The position numbers and the translations under genes were made by a program. From Bacillota bacterium (GTDB lineage Bacteria; Bacillota; Bacilli; Alicyclobacillales; SLC66), in assembly GCA_021820825.1 (NCBI GenBank), contig JAKADD010000076.1, positions 1 through 9,390 on the forward strand: a DNA stretch of 9,390 bases, in the 5' to 3' direction. Shown in pieces: positions 1 to 6,306 of this stretch. The number at the start of each line of letters is the position of its first letter. Within the stretch, counting starts at the first letter, position 1. Under the pieces are notes generated by a model. The model was given only the letters and a program-made list of their open reading frames with translations, was not told the DNA's origin and did not search any database.

Positions 1-117
1 GTACACCACGGCTCACAACGAACAAACACAGTATGCAACCAAAAACAGGAGAGAGTGCCTTTTGGCGTTCTTTCCGATTTGCTATAGTATGAAGTATGTT
101 CTAGATTTAAGGAACCT
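1..117. other. Non-coding stretch left of the IS remnant
   Basis: No credible gene is visible. An AGGAGAG ribosome-binding-like motif near 48-54 leads only to a very short frame. A perfect 10-bp palindrome, GCCTTTTGGC, lies at 57-66. TATAGT at 83-88 resembles a -10 box but has no convincing -35 at normal spacing. The segment may include the degraded outer end of the insertion sequence, but I cannot define a boundary. Confidence 0.4.
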
Positions 118-303
118 TTACGAAATAACTTTTTCATCGGAAACTGGCGCGATCTCGCAATTCCACTCGCCATGAAAGTCGTTGCGCTTCAAATTGACCT
201 GTGCGAGCTCATCGTCTGAAACTTTAATCCCCTTCTCACACCCGGGAGAGCAGGACGTTTCCAGGCAACAAACCATGTGAGCCGCGGATGGTGCGTTTCG
301 GCT
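118..303 (-). pseudogene. C-terminal remnant of an ISAzo13-type transposase
   Basis: The minus strand is open from 303 down to a TAA at 118-120, with an ATG at 274-276 that would give 52 residues. The translation contains EKGIKVSDDELAQVNL followed by KRNDFHGEWN. This resembles the conserved C-terminal block of ISAzo13-family (Rhodopirellula-type) DDE transposases, roughly GIKVSDEE...VNL.R..FHGEWNYTI, as I remember it. Only about 60 residues remain, against several hundred in a full transposase. The DDE catalytic core is missing, the frame is closed by a TAA at 304-306, and I found no other part of the element in the window. It is therefore read as a decayed insertion-sequence end and not a functional small protein. 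No terminal inverted repeat could be assigned. The family assignment rests on recalled motif similarity, so a small unrelated ORF is the alternative. Confidence 0.55.
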
Positions 304-313
304 TTACATAAAA

Positions 314-348
314 ACAGGATGAGCCCCTCCCGGAACTCATCATCCTGT
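314..348. terminator. Rho-independent terminator, probably bidirectional
   Basis: ACAGGATGAG (314-323) pairs with CTC...ATCCTGT (336-348), leaving a 3-nt bulge (ATC, 339-341) and a loop of about 12 nt. Read on the minus strand, the stem is followed by TTTTTATG, so it ends transcription of the glycosyltransferase gene whose stop is at 367-369, about 20 bp away. Read on the plus strand, it is followed by CTTTTGTTTTG, so it could also act in that direction. Confidence 0.75.
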
Positions 349-366
349 CTTTTGTTTTGAGGAATC

Positions 367-3300
367 CTATAATTGTGAGATGAGTTCCTGGATTCTCCTA
401 TGCATCTGTTCAGCGATAACGGAGGAACTGTACTTGTCTTTCAGATCCTGCCGTGTTGATCCGGCCACAATTTTTGCGTCTCGGTACTGTTCGAAGACAT
501 AGCGCATCTGTTTTCGGGTGGCGGCAACATTTGGCTTTGCCCAATGATGTCCTCTATAGAAAGTGTGCTCCATCTGTGTGTCTACTGTTTCCAAACCATC
601 GATATCAATCAGATAGCTGTTTTGATCGTTCATAAACTCTAAATTTCCACTCCACTTCGTGCCGATAACAGGGATGCCCATTGCCATGGCTTCCATATAA
701 GGCCGACCCCAGCCTTCACCTCGTGTTGGCAAAACGAAGGCATCTGATCCAACGTATAATCCACGGATCTGTGCATCAGACAAAAATGAACTGATGACCT
801 GGATGTTAGCCACATCATGTACATCACGACCCAAACTATGGAGGTATTTGCGAATATCGGCCATTGGATCGGAATTGGAAAAAAGAGAAATTTTAAGCAG
901 TAGCGATACATCTTCCTGTGGATGAAACTCTTCCGCGAACGCTTGTAGTAATATATCCCATCCCTTGCGGTAATTCCAGTCAAAAATCGAGAGAAAGACA
1001 AATCGCCGCAGTTGCGGGTTAGCCTTGCGAAACTCTTCCTTTCCTGGTTGTGGAGAATAAAAGTCAAAATCCAATGGGCAAGGAATGACTCTGATTTTCT
1101 CAGGGTTCACTCCGCTGGAAGTGAACGTGTCCCGATTAAACTGACTGGGCACCCAAATTTCGGACAATTGATTACACGTATATACCCAGTCTTCAGGAAT
1201 GCGATCCGTCTCGAACATAGTGCGGCCGATCGAGATCGGCGCCTTCGGGGTCAGAAAGTAATGACCGGGTACGAATTGTATATGCACCAGTGGTTCTTTG
1301 TGCTCATTTGCGAGTAACCCCTGCGCGTATTGAACGAACGCTGCCGGAAACAAATCTGTAAGAGGGGCGGTTTCTCGCAAGATCAGATTAATGGCATAGG
1401 GATATGTCCGCAACGCCTCAAGATGAGTTTTTCCTTCCGTCGCATATCCTGAAGTGTTAAACACTGGAGACTCCCAAATGAGTGACACAGACGTTTTTTT
1501 TCCCACGACATAATATTCTTGATCGTTCTCTAAGGACCCTTTCTCCGCAATCGTCAGTCCGAGAGCTGTCAACATCTCCATTATCAGAAGTCGGGGATAA
1601 GGGCGAATATGGGTTACATCCAACCAAAAATGTTCCTGGACTATGGGATTTCCTATATTGGGAGTCAAAATAACGATTCTTCCGCCGGGTTTAAGAGCTC
1701 TCGTCGCCTGGCCAAGCAGTTCAATAACCGCCTGCGGAGACAGATGTTCCACGATGTGGCCTAAAAACACGCCGTCATAAGTTGCTGTTTTGTTTTGACA
1801 GTAATCTTCAGCATAGGCGCAAGAGACGTGGAGTCCTTTAGTGCGAGCCGTTTCTATTTTCACGGGATCAAGGTCTATCCCCTCGCTGGCAACTCCGTTG
1901 TCCCGTAACAACTCCATGAAAATGCCGTCCCCGCACCCGATATCCAATACGATTTCGCCTGCCTTGAACAAGCCCACCCATTGTTTTCGGCGTTCCCGGA
2001 GTACTGTTGTCGGTCCCTCAAAAGCGTGGGCAACAGCGCGAAGCAGTTGTTCCGTGTCTTCGACTGAATGAGCCTCCAGTTTTGGGCGCCGCAGTCGCAT
2101 TTCCCGTTCGGCATTGTTCAATGCGTCTCGGATGATTGCTGTTTCTCCAAATGTGAGCGCATCAGTAAAATGTTGAACTGCCGCGGAGTACTGCAGCAGT
2201 TCGTATGTTGAGAGACCTAAATAATAATGAATATTTTGCAACAGAGCGCGGTCGTCAGTTTGTGATAAGCATCTGGTTAAGTGCGTGATCGCTTCTCCAT
2301 ATTGCCGGAACAGTGTACAAAGAGTTCCCAGGCTGAACAGCGCTTCAAGATGGTCCGGTTGTTCCTTTAGTGTTTTCCGCCACAGCCAAGCGCTGGTCTG
2401 CAGATCACCGGATGTCAGTTTTGCCTTGGCTTCTGTGGACCAGTCGATATGTTCGGGCATTGTTTTGTTGGTGCGAATGGACTGCAAATGGCTGTATACA
2501 CGACGCGCCGACGCATTCCATGTAAAAAATTGGCGCGCGTGTTGACTGGATGCGATTCCCACTGAGCGTGCAAAATCGCGATTTTCATATAGAGTGCGCA
2601 TTGTTTTACACAGTATGGATTCATCCACTTGAATGAATTGTGGGAAGTCAATGGTATCCATGTCGCCAATCTGTTTTTTCTCCATTTTGACGCGAGATGA
2701 AGGGATCCGGAATGCGGTTGTCGGTGTCGTATAGTCCAGTGCAGGTCCGTCATTCGGCACGATGACGGGAAGCCCGCACGCCATTGCTTCCAGAATGGGC
2801 AATCCAAAGCCCTCGCCGCGGTAGGGATGAACCAAGCAGTCACAGGCACGATACAAACTGGCCATCTCGGACTCGGATAGATCGTCGCTGATGTAGAGAA
2901 TTTCTGGCGCGTCTGGTTGCTTGATCATCTCCTCAATCATTTGACGATGGGTCTGACCATTATAAAATGAATCAGCGCCAAAATCTTTGATGACCAACAC
3001 CACATCATCGGAACGGGTGAAGGTATTCATATAAGCGCGCAAAAGTATATCAATGCCCTTTCGCCAGATAGTTCCACCGACGAACAGAAATTTCCATGTC
3101 TTTGCTGTCGGAAGCGGATGGCGATCTCCTGTTGTTGTGTGCAGGGCGGGGTCAATACCAAGGGGGAATACAAATAATTTTTCCGCAGGCACACCGGACT
3201 GAATGTAGGTTTGCTTGTTATACTCACTATACACCCATAATTCGTCTATTTCATATAATATATGGGGAATCCACAGTCTAGGAACGGCCCCGTATTCCCA

Positions 3301-3582
3301 TGGTTGGCATAGGATCCATTTGCCTGCCATCGGGCGGGAGAAATTTGGCGGCCACTGATGGGCGATGTGAAAGTCGACATCTGTGAGTGATACGTGATAA
3401 TTGGAAACGATTCTATCCAGGCGTGGATAAGACAGAGCATTCAAAGTGTCTGGTTCCGTGGGGAGGATGCTGAGCTCCACATCAGATAATGCGGAAAGAC
3501 CCAAACAGAGTTCCCGGTTTACATAGGCCAAACTGTGATTGACAAGCTGCGCTCCTTCCCAGCGGATTCGCAGTTTTTTCAT
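367..3582 (-). CDS. Modular GT4 glycosyltransferase-TPR-methyltransferase-GT4 fusion protein
   Basis: This 1071-residue protein probably builds and modifies a glycan; the donor, acceptor and product are unknown. Residues 1-370 form a GT4/GT-B glycosyltransferase, with LFVGGTIWRKG at 166-176 and the nucleotide-sugar motif EGFGLPILEAMACG at 257-270 (an E-x7-E pair, E257 and E265). Residues about 381-500 are helical and TPR-like. Residues about 515-695 are a class I SAM methyltransferase: VLDIGCGDG at 545-553, acidic GIDLD at 568-572, HIVEHL at 609-614 and LKPGGRIVILTPN at 630-642. Residues about 697-1071 are a second GT4 domain, with RKGWDILLQAF at 872-882 and EGWGRPYMEAMAMG at 956-969 (E956 and E964). 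No signal peptide or membrane helix is evident, so a cytosolic location is likely. The ATG is well placed, 8 nt after GGAGG (CCTCC at 3591-3595 on the plus strand). The gene follows the TetR gene by 49 bp and ends at a terminator. A role in surface or spore polysaccharide or protein glycosylation is inference only. Confidence 0.9.
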   Translation of the reverse strand: MKKLRIRWEGAQLVNHSLAYVNRELCLGLSALSDVELSILPTEPDTLNALSYPRLDRIVSNYHVSLTDVDFHIAHQWPPNFSRPMAGKWILCQPWEYGAVPRLWIPHILYEIDELWVYSEYNKQTYIQSGVPAEKLFVFPLGIDPALHTTTGDRHPLPTAKTWKFLFVGGTIWRKGIDILLRAYMNTFTRSDDVVLVIKDFGADSFYNGQTHRQMIEEMIKQPDAPEILYISDDLSESEMASLYRACDCLVHPYRGEGFGLPILEAMACGLPVIVPNDGPALDYTTPTTAFRIPSSRVKMEKKQIGDMDTIDFPQFIQVDESILCKTMRTLYENRDFARSVGIASSQHARQFFTWNASARRVYSHLQSIRTNKTMPEHIDWSTEAKAKLTSGDLQTSAWLWRKTLKEQPDHLEALFSLGTLCTLFRQYGEAITHLTRCLSQTDDRALLQNIHYYLGLSTYELLQYSAAVQHFTDALTFGETAIIRDALNNAEREMRLRRPKLEAHSVEDTEQLLRAVAHAFEGPTTVLRERRKQWVGLFKAGEIVLDIGCGDGIFMELLRDNGVASEGIDLDPVKIETARTKGLHVSCAYAEDYCQNKTATYDGVFLGHIVEHLSPQAVIELLGQATRALKPGGRIVILTPNIGNPIVQEHFWLDVTHIRPYPRLLIMEMLTALGLTIAEKGSLENDQEYYVVGKKTSVSLIWESPVFNTSGYATEGKTHLEALRTYPYAINLILRETAPLTDLFPAAFVQYAQGLLANEHKEPLVHIQFVPGHYFLTPKAPISIGRTMFETDRIPEDWVYTCNQLSEIWVPSQFNRDTFTSSGVNPEKIRVIPCPLDFDFYSPQPGKEEFRKANPQLRRFVFLSIFDWNYRKGWDILLQAFAEEFHPQEDVSLLLKISLFSNSDPMADIRKYLHSLGRDVHDVANIQVISSFLSDAQIRGLYVGSDAFVLPTRGEGWGRPYMEAMAMGIPVIGTKWSGNLEFMNDQNSYLIDIDGLETVDTQMEHTFYRGHHWAKPNVAATRKQMRYVFEQYRDAKIVAGSTRQDLKDKYSSSVIAEQMHRRIQELISQL

Positions 3583-3590
3583 CTATCATT

Positions 3591-3595
3591 CCTCC
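3591..3595 (-). promoter_or_regulatory. Ribosome binding site of the glycosyltransferase fusion gene
   Basis: GGAGG on the minus strand lies 8 nt before the ATG at 3580-3582. Another ATG overlaps the A directly after the GGAGGA but is out of frame and too close to be used, so this site fixes the start. Confidence 0.8.
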
Positions 3596-3631
3596 AGGGA
3601 TACCGATGTCAAAGTGGCTTCGTGAAAATCG

Positions 3632-4201
3632 TTATGCCAGAATGCCTTTCAGCGAGAGTTCGCAAAAGTAGTCTGCGATCTGCTGGGGTGTCTTGGAGCC
3701 GCTTCCGTCGTACCAGCGGTACACCCAGTTGCACGAGCCGAGGATGGACAGCGCAGTCAGGCGCGCGTCCCCGGGCCGGAATTCATGATTGTCCATCCCT
3801 TCCTTAATAATGTCGACCCAGAGATCAAGGTATCGATCCGTAGCCTGTTTGACCGCGCTCTGCTGCTCGTCGCCAAGCAGGAACGCTTCCCGCAAAAGGA
3901 CTGTGGTCATTTGTATGTCTCCGGTCACAATGTTAAAGTGATGGTGGATCGCCTGTATGAGACGGTCCTTCGCCGCTGTTTTGCGGTTGCGGATGATCTC
4001 CAGTTCACGATTAAAGCCATTGATTGACTGGCTGGCGATGCGCAGCAACAATTCCTCTTTGCTTTCGATGTAATGGTATAGGCTTCCTTTTTGCAGTCCC
4101 ACCGCGTCTGCGATATCCTGAACCGAGGTGGCGTGGTATCCTTTCTGATCGAATAGTGTGATGGCGGCGCGCGCAATTTCCTCATATCTGTTGGTTGTCA
4201 T
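3632..4201 (-). CDS. TetR/AcrR-family transcriptional regulator
   Basis: This is a 189-residue one-component repressor-type protein of normal family length. The N-terminal TetR helix-turn-helix spans about residues 8-54, with ATSVQDIADAVGLQKGSLYHYI (recognition helix region about 35-45) followed by ESKEELL. The C-terminal ligand domain carries NWVYRWYDGSG at 158-168 and PQQIADYF at 172-179. That pattern is often seen in TetR proteins tied to acyl-CoA or fatty-acid metabolism, but the ligand cannot be read from sequence. The ATG is supported by AGGAGG 7 nt upstream (4209-4214). The gene is divergent from the HAD phosphatase gene and lies just upstream of the glycosyltransferase fusion on the same strand, with no terminator seen in the 49-bp gap, so it may share a transcript with it. 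It probably binds the 4202-4383 intergenic region, where two direct repeats lie; autoregulation is inferred. Confidence 0.9.
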   Translation of the reverse strand: MTTNRYEEIARAAITLFDQKGYHATSVQDIADAVGLQKGSLYHYIESKEELLLRIASQSINGFNRELEIIRNRKTAAKDRLIQAIHHHFNIVTGDIQMTTVLLREAFLLGDEQQSAVKQATDRYLDLWVDIIKEGMDNHEFRPGDARLTALSILGSCNWVYRWYDGSGSKTPQQIADYFCELSLKGILA

Positions 4202-4208
4202 TGTCGCG

Positions 4209-4214
4209 CCTCCT
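4209..4214 (-). promoter_or_regulatory. Ribosome binding site of the TetR gene
   Basis: A perfect AGGAGG on the minus strand sits 7 nt before the ATG at 4199-4201, confirming the chosen start. Confidence 0.85.
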
Positions 4215-4286
4215 AATGGGAAAAAATAAAGAAAGACACAGATGAATGAACGCGTTTTGCACAGTGACCGACGCTATAAAACAAGC

Positions 4287-4334
4287 GGATTGGCATAGAG
4301 TTTACGCAGTGGATTGGCAAAGAGTTTACGCTAG
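4287..4334. repeat. Two adjacent 24-bp direct repeats in the TetR/HAD divergent region
   Basis: Copy 1 is 4287-4310 and copy 2 is 4311-4334, head to tail with no gap. The core GATTGGCA(T/A)AGAGTTTACG differs at one base between copies, and the match fades in the last few bases. The copies lie midway between two divergent genes, so they are candidate operator or activator sites, perhaps for the adjacent TetR protein. TetR operators are more often palindromic, though, and these repeats are not. Remnants of insertion-sequence terminal repeats are an alternative. No strong sigma-A promoter could be assigned on either strand: TTGGCA elements within the repeats lack a good partner -10 box. Confidence 0.75.
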
Positions 4335-4383
4335 TTTAGCAGTTTTATTTACGGTCCGTCAATGAATTCTGGAGAACTGGGTT

Positions 4384-5091
4384 GTGAGGAGAGTGTCATT
4401 TGTGACAAGAGTTGGTGAACTGTGGATTTTTGATATGGATGGCACATTGTTTCAAACAGAACTCGTTGCGTTTCAGGCGTTTCGCAGACTGTTCACGCGC
4501 CTTGCTGAGCACGGCGTCGAAACGCCTCAGAACATAACAGACACTCAGATCGCCGATACATTTGGACAGACTCACGATATGATATGGAGACGTTTACTGG
4601 GTCGTTCGCTGTCTCGCACCGAGCAGGAACTTGCTGACGCCTGGCTTCTCGAAGAGGAGATCGCTTTGCTGTTGCAGGGAACGGGGGCATTGTACGATGG
4701 CGTGGCTGAAACGCTGCGTCAATTGTATGAAGAAGGGGCAATGCTTGCTGTGGCGAGCAATGGTCAACAGCGGTACATTGAGACGATTGTAGACGTCTTT
4801 GGCTTGCAGCCTTATTTTGCGGGGTTGTACAGCGCCAGCGGGTACAGAGTGGACTCCAAAGTGCGCTTGGTGGCCAGAGTGCTTCAGGATATTCCGGGCC
4901 GTTACGCCGTTATGGTTGGCGACCGTTCCTCCGACGTGGAGGCGGGTTTGAAAAACGGCCTGCCAGTAATCGGTTGCGCTTTCGGATTCGCAAACGGTCC
5001 AGAACTTGTTGGCGCCACACGTATTGTCTCGCGCTTTTCGGAAATCCTATCGTTAGAAACAGGCGTGCAGAAACATGAAACAGGCGTGTAG
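4384..5091 (+). CDS. HAD-superfamily hydrolase, phosphoglycolate-phosphatase-like
   Basis: This is probably a cytosolic Mg2+-dependent phosphatase of HAD subfamily I with a helical C1 cap; its substrate is unknown. From the GTG at 4384 it has 235 residues, typical for the group. All four HAD motifs are present: FDMDGTLF (nucleophile D17, acid/base D19), ASNG (S125), K159 in DSKVRL, and VGDRSSDVEAG (D180, D184). The cap lies between about residues 27 and 100. The start is uncertain. The GTG at 4384 has GGAG 9 nt upstream, but the GTG at 4402 has a stronger GAGGAG (4386-4391) at 10 nt and would remove six residues. The C-terminus (ETGVQKHETGV) and the stop codon fall inside a tandem repeat, so the tail is probably not part of the conserved fold. 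The gene is divergent from the TetR gene. No terminator is seen before the ctsR promoter, so read-through into the stress operon is possible. Confidence 0.88.
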   Translation: MRRVSFVTRVGELWIFDMDGTLFQTELVAFQAFRRLFTRLAEHGVETPQNITDTQIADTFGQTHDMIWRRLLGRSLSRTEQELADAWLLEEEIALLLQGTGALYDGVAETLRQLYEEGAMLAVASNGQQRYIETIVDVFGLQPYFAGLYSASGYRVDSKVRLVARVLQDIPGRYAVMVGDRSSDVEAGLKNGLPVIGCAFGFANGPELVGATRIVSRFSEILSLETGVQKHETGV

Positions 5092-5157
5092 GAAAATCGA
5101 AACAGTTGTGTAGGAAAGCATGAAACGGGCGTGTAGGAAAGCAGTTGTGCAGGAGTG
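5056..5157 (+). repeat. Degenerate ~22-bp tandem repeat, about 4.5 copies, spanning the HAD stop codon
   Basis: Units begin with GAAAC(A/G)GGCGTG or GAAACAGTTGTG and continue (T/C)AG(G)AAA. Approximate copies are 5056-5076, 5077-5098, 5099-5121 and 5122-5142, plus a partial AGTTGTGCAGGAG at 5143-5157. The unit length drifts from 21 to 23 bp. In copy 1 the sequence CAG is read as Gln; in copy 2 the matching TAG (5089-5091) is the stop codon of the HAD gene. The array ends where the upstream part of the ctsR control region begins. Confidence 0.8.
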
Positions 5158-5179
5158 TTTGACTTGTGAGGTTGTCAAA
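5158..5179. promoter_or_regulatory. Inverted pair of CtsR-like half sites
   Basis: TTTGAC (5158-5163) and GTCAAA (5174-5179) form a perfect inverted repeat separated by 10 bp. Each is the core of the CtsR heptamer (A/G)GTCAAA; the left arm extends to TTTGACT, the exact complement of AGTCAAA. Known CtsR boxes are direct repeats, so this inverted arrangement about 60 bp upstream of the main operator is only a possible auxiliary site. It could also be a chance hairpin. Confidence 0.35.
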
Positions 5180-5198
5180 AAAATGTTGCTGATTGGCG

Positions 5199-5227
5199 TT
5201 TACTTTTGCGGGAAAACTGATTATACT
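5199..5227 (+). promoter_or_regulatory. Sigma-A-type promoter of the ctsR operon
   Basis: TTTACT (5199-5204) is a 4/6 match to the -35 consensus. TATACT (5222-5227) is a 5/6 match to the -10 box. The spacer is the optimal 17 bp. Transcription should start near 5234, just before or within the CtsR box. No sigma-B-type promoter was recognised. Confidence 0.75.
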
Positions 5228-5237
5228 AAACCCATAA

Positions 5238-5254
5238 GGTCAAGATTAGTCAAA
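5238..5254 (+). promoter_or_regulatory. CtsR operator (direct heptamer repeat)
   Basis: GGTCAAG-ATT-AGTCAAA matches the known CtsR operator (A/G)GTCAAA-NAN-(A/G)GTCAAA. The second heptamer is exact, the first has one mismatch (last base G), and the spacer centre is T in place of A. It lies just downstream of the -10 box over the expected transcription start, the position for repression of the ctsR-mcsA-mcsB-clpC operon by its own first product. Confidence 0.88.
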
Positions 5255-5277
5255 GTCAGGAGTGAGACATTGTAAAC

Positions 5278-5748
5278 GTGAAGAGTACTGCTGATCTGAT
5301 CGAAACGTATCTTTCTGAATTGCTGTCACGCAGCGACGACGTGATTGAAGTGCAGCGCAGCGAACTGGCAGAAATCTTCTCCTGTGTTCCGTCGCAGATC
5401 AACTACGTCATTGCGACGCGTTTTACACCGTTGCGCGGGTATCTTGTGGAATCAAAGCGGGGCGGTGGGGGATATATTCGCATTAGGCGGATCGCGTCTC
5501 AGCACATCAACGAAATCAGTCAATTGCTGCGGTCCGTGGGTGACAGTATTCCACAAAAAGAGGCTGAGGGGATTATCTGGCGGCTTGAGAGTGACAGCAT
5601 TCTATCGCAGCGTGAGGCATCTCTCCTGCGTGTGGCTGTCTCCCGAGACACGTTGCTGCTCCCCCTGCCGGAGCGGGACATATTGAGGGCCCGTCTGCTG
5701 AGTTCAATGCTGGCGGCGGTGTATGGGTATCGCAGCAACGATTCTTAA
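5278..5748 (+). CDS. ctsR: Transcriptional repressor of class III heat-shock genes CtsR
   Basis: CtsR is a homodimeric winged-helix repressor of clp and related stress genes, inactivated by heat and cleared through McsB/ClpCP. The 156-residue product has the expected length. It shows the DNA-binding region ending in CVPSQINYVIATRFT (36-50) and the glycine-rich wing SKRGGGGYIRI (59-69), whose Arg-Gly core senses temperature in Bacillus. The C-terminal half (about 75-150) is the dimerisation and McsB/ClpC-interacting domain. The start is not settled. The GTG at 5278 gives the family-typical N-terminus but is 15 nt after AGGAG (5258-5262), which is long. The only other in-frame option after the TGA at 5263 is a rare ATT at 5269, 6 nt from the same AGGAG. 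The gene is first in the operon, preceded by a promoter and its own operator, and 23 bp before mcsA. Confidence 0.96.
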   Translation: MKSTADLIETYLSELLSRSDDVIEVQRSELAEIFSCVPSQINYVIATRFTPLRGYLVESKRGGGGYIRIRRIASQHINEISQLLRSVGDSIPQKEAEGIIWRLESDSILSQREASLLRVAVSRDTLLLPLPERDILRARLLSSMLAAVYGYRSNDS

Positions 5749-5756
5749 AAACGCTG

Positions 5757-5765
5757 AGGAGGGAG
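5757..5765 (+). promoter_or_regulatory. Ribosome binding site that decides the mcsA start
   Basis: AGGAGGGAG ends 6 nt before the ATG at 5772 but touches an in-frame TTG at 5766, which is therefore too close to serve as start. Confidence 0.8.
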
Positions 5766-5771
5766 TTGCCC

Positions 5772-6293
5772 ATGCTGTGTGAGCAATGCGGCGAGCGTCC
5801 TGCCACCGTACATTTTACAGAGATTGTGCAGGGGCAAAAGAGTGAGTTTCATCTGTGTGAATCGTGTGCCCGCGATAAGGGGCAGGCAGCGTATGAAGCG
5901 ATGATCGGAGCATTTTCAGTCAATCAGTTGCTGTCCGGGCTGCTTCATCTCGATCCAACGGCGATGCCGCCTGGTTCCAATGCGCCCGCTTCGCGATGTG
6001 AAAACTGCGGGCTTACATTTCAACAGTTTGCCCAGACCGGGCGATTCGGATGTCCGGATTGCTATCAGGCGTTCTCCCGCGAATTGGGAACCCTGCTCAA
6101 GCGAGTTCAGAGTTCCGATCAACATACAGGCAAAATTCCCAGACGGCGCGGTGGAGTCATCGGGGCGCGTCGGGAACTGAATCAATTGCGTCAGGAGATG
6201 CATATGCGGGTGGTCGAAGAGCGGTTTGAAGACGCCGCCCGGTTGCGGGACCGGATTCGCTATCTCGAACAACAGCTTGAATCGCAGGCGTAG
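5772..6293 (+). CDS. mcsA: Activator of protein-arginine kinase McsA (UvrB/UvrC-motif protein)
   Basis: McsA is a zinc-binding partner that activates the arginine kinase McsB and helps deliver substrates to ClpC. The 173-residue product starts MLCEQCGERPATVHF, close to the MICQEC start of the Bacillus protein. This favours the ATG at 5772 over an in-frame TTG at 5766. Four CxxC pairs are intact: C3/C6, C29/C32, C76/C79 and C94/C97, consistent with two zinc fingers. SVNQLLSGLL at 49-58 is a conserved linker segment. A UVR motif of paired helices, EEMRVVEERFEDAARLRD-like, lies at about 137-172 and is used for ClpC contact in this family. The gene follows ctsR by 23 bp, and the mcsB ribosome binding site overlaps its stop codon, so the two are translationally linked. 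No unusual changes were seen. Confidence 0.95.
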   Translation: MLCEQCGERPATVHFTEIVQGQKSEFHLCESCARDKGQAAYEAMIGAFSVNQLLSGLLHLDPTAMPPGSNAPASRCENCGLTFQQFAQTGRFGCPDCYQAFSRELGTLLKRVQSSDQHTGKIPRRRGGVIGARRELNQLRQEMHMRVVEERFEDAARLRDRIRYLEQQLESQA

Positions 6294-6300
6294 GAGGTGA
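6292..6300 (+). promoter_or_regulatory. Ribosome binding site of mcsB overlapping the mcsA stop
   Basis: AGGAGGTGA is a full-length Shine-Dalgarno match. It shares two bases with the mcsA TAG (6291-6293) and lies 6 nt before the GTG start at 6307. A strong site compensates for the GTG codon and suggests translational coupling of activator and kinase. Confidence 0.85.
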
Positions 6301-6306
6301 ACGGCA

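Noticed and set aside
2415..2849. Minus-strand frame (144 codons) within the glycosyltransferase fusion gene
   Set aside because: It lies in an alternative frame of the same strand, inside a region where the main frame carries intact GT4 motifs. A frameshifted gene is not needed, because the main frame is continuous for 1071 codons.
5056..5157. CRISPR-like array
   Set aside because: Units are directly contiguous and degenerate, without unique spacers of regular length, so this is a tandem repeat.
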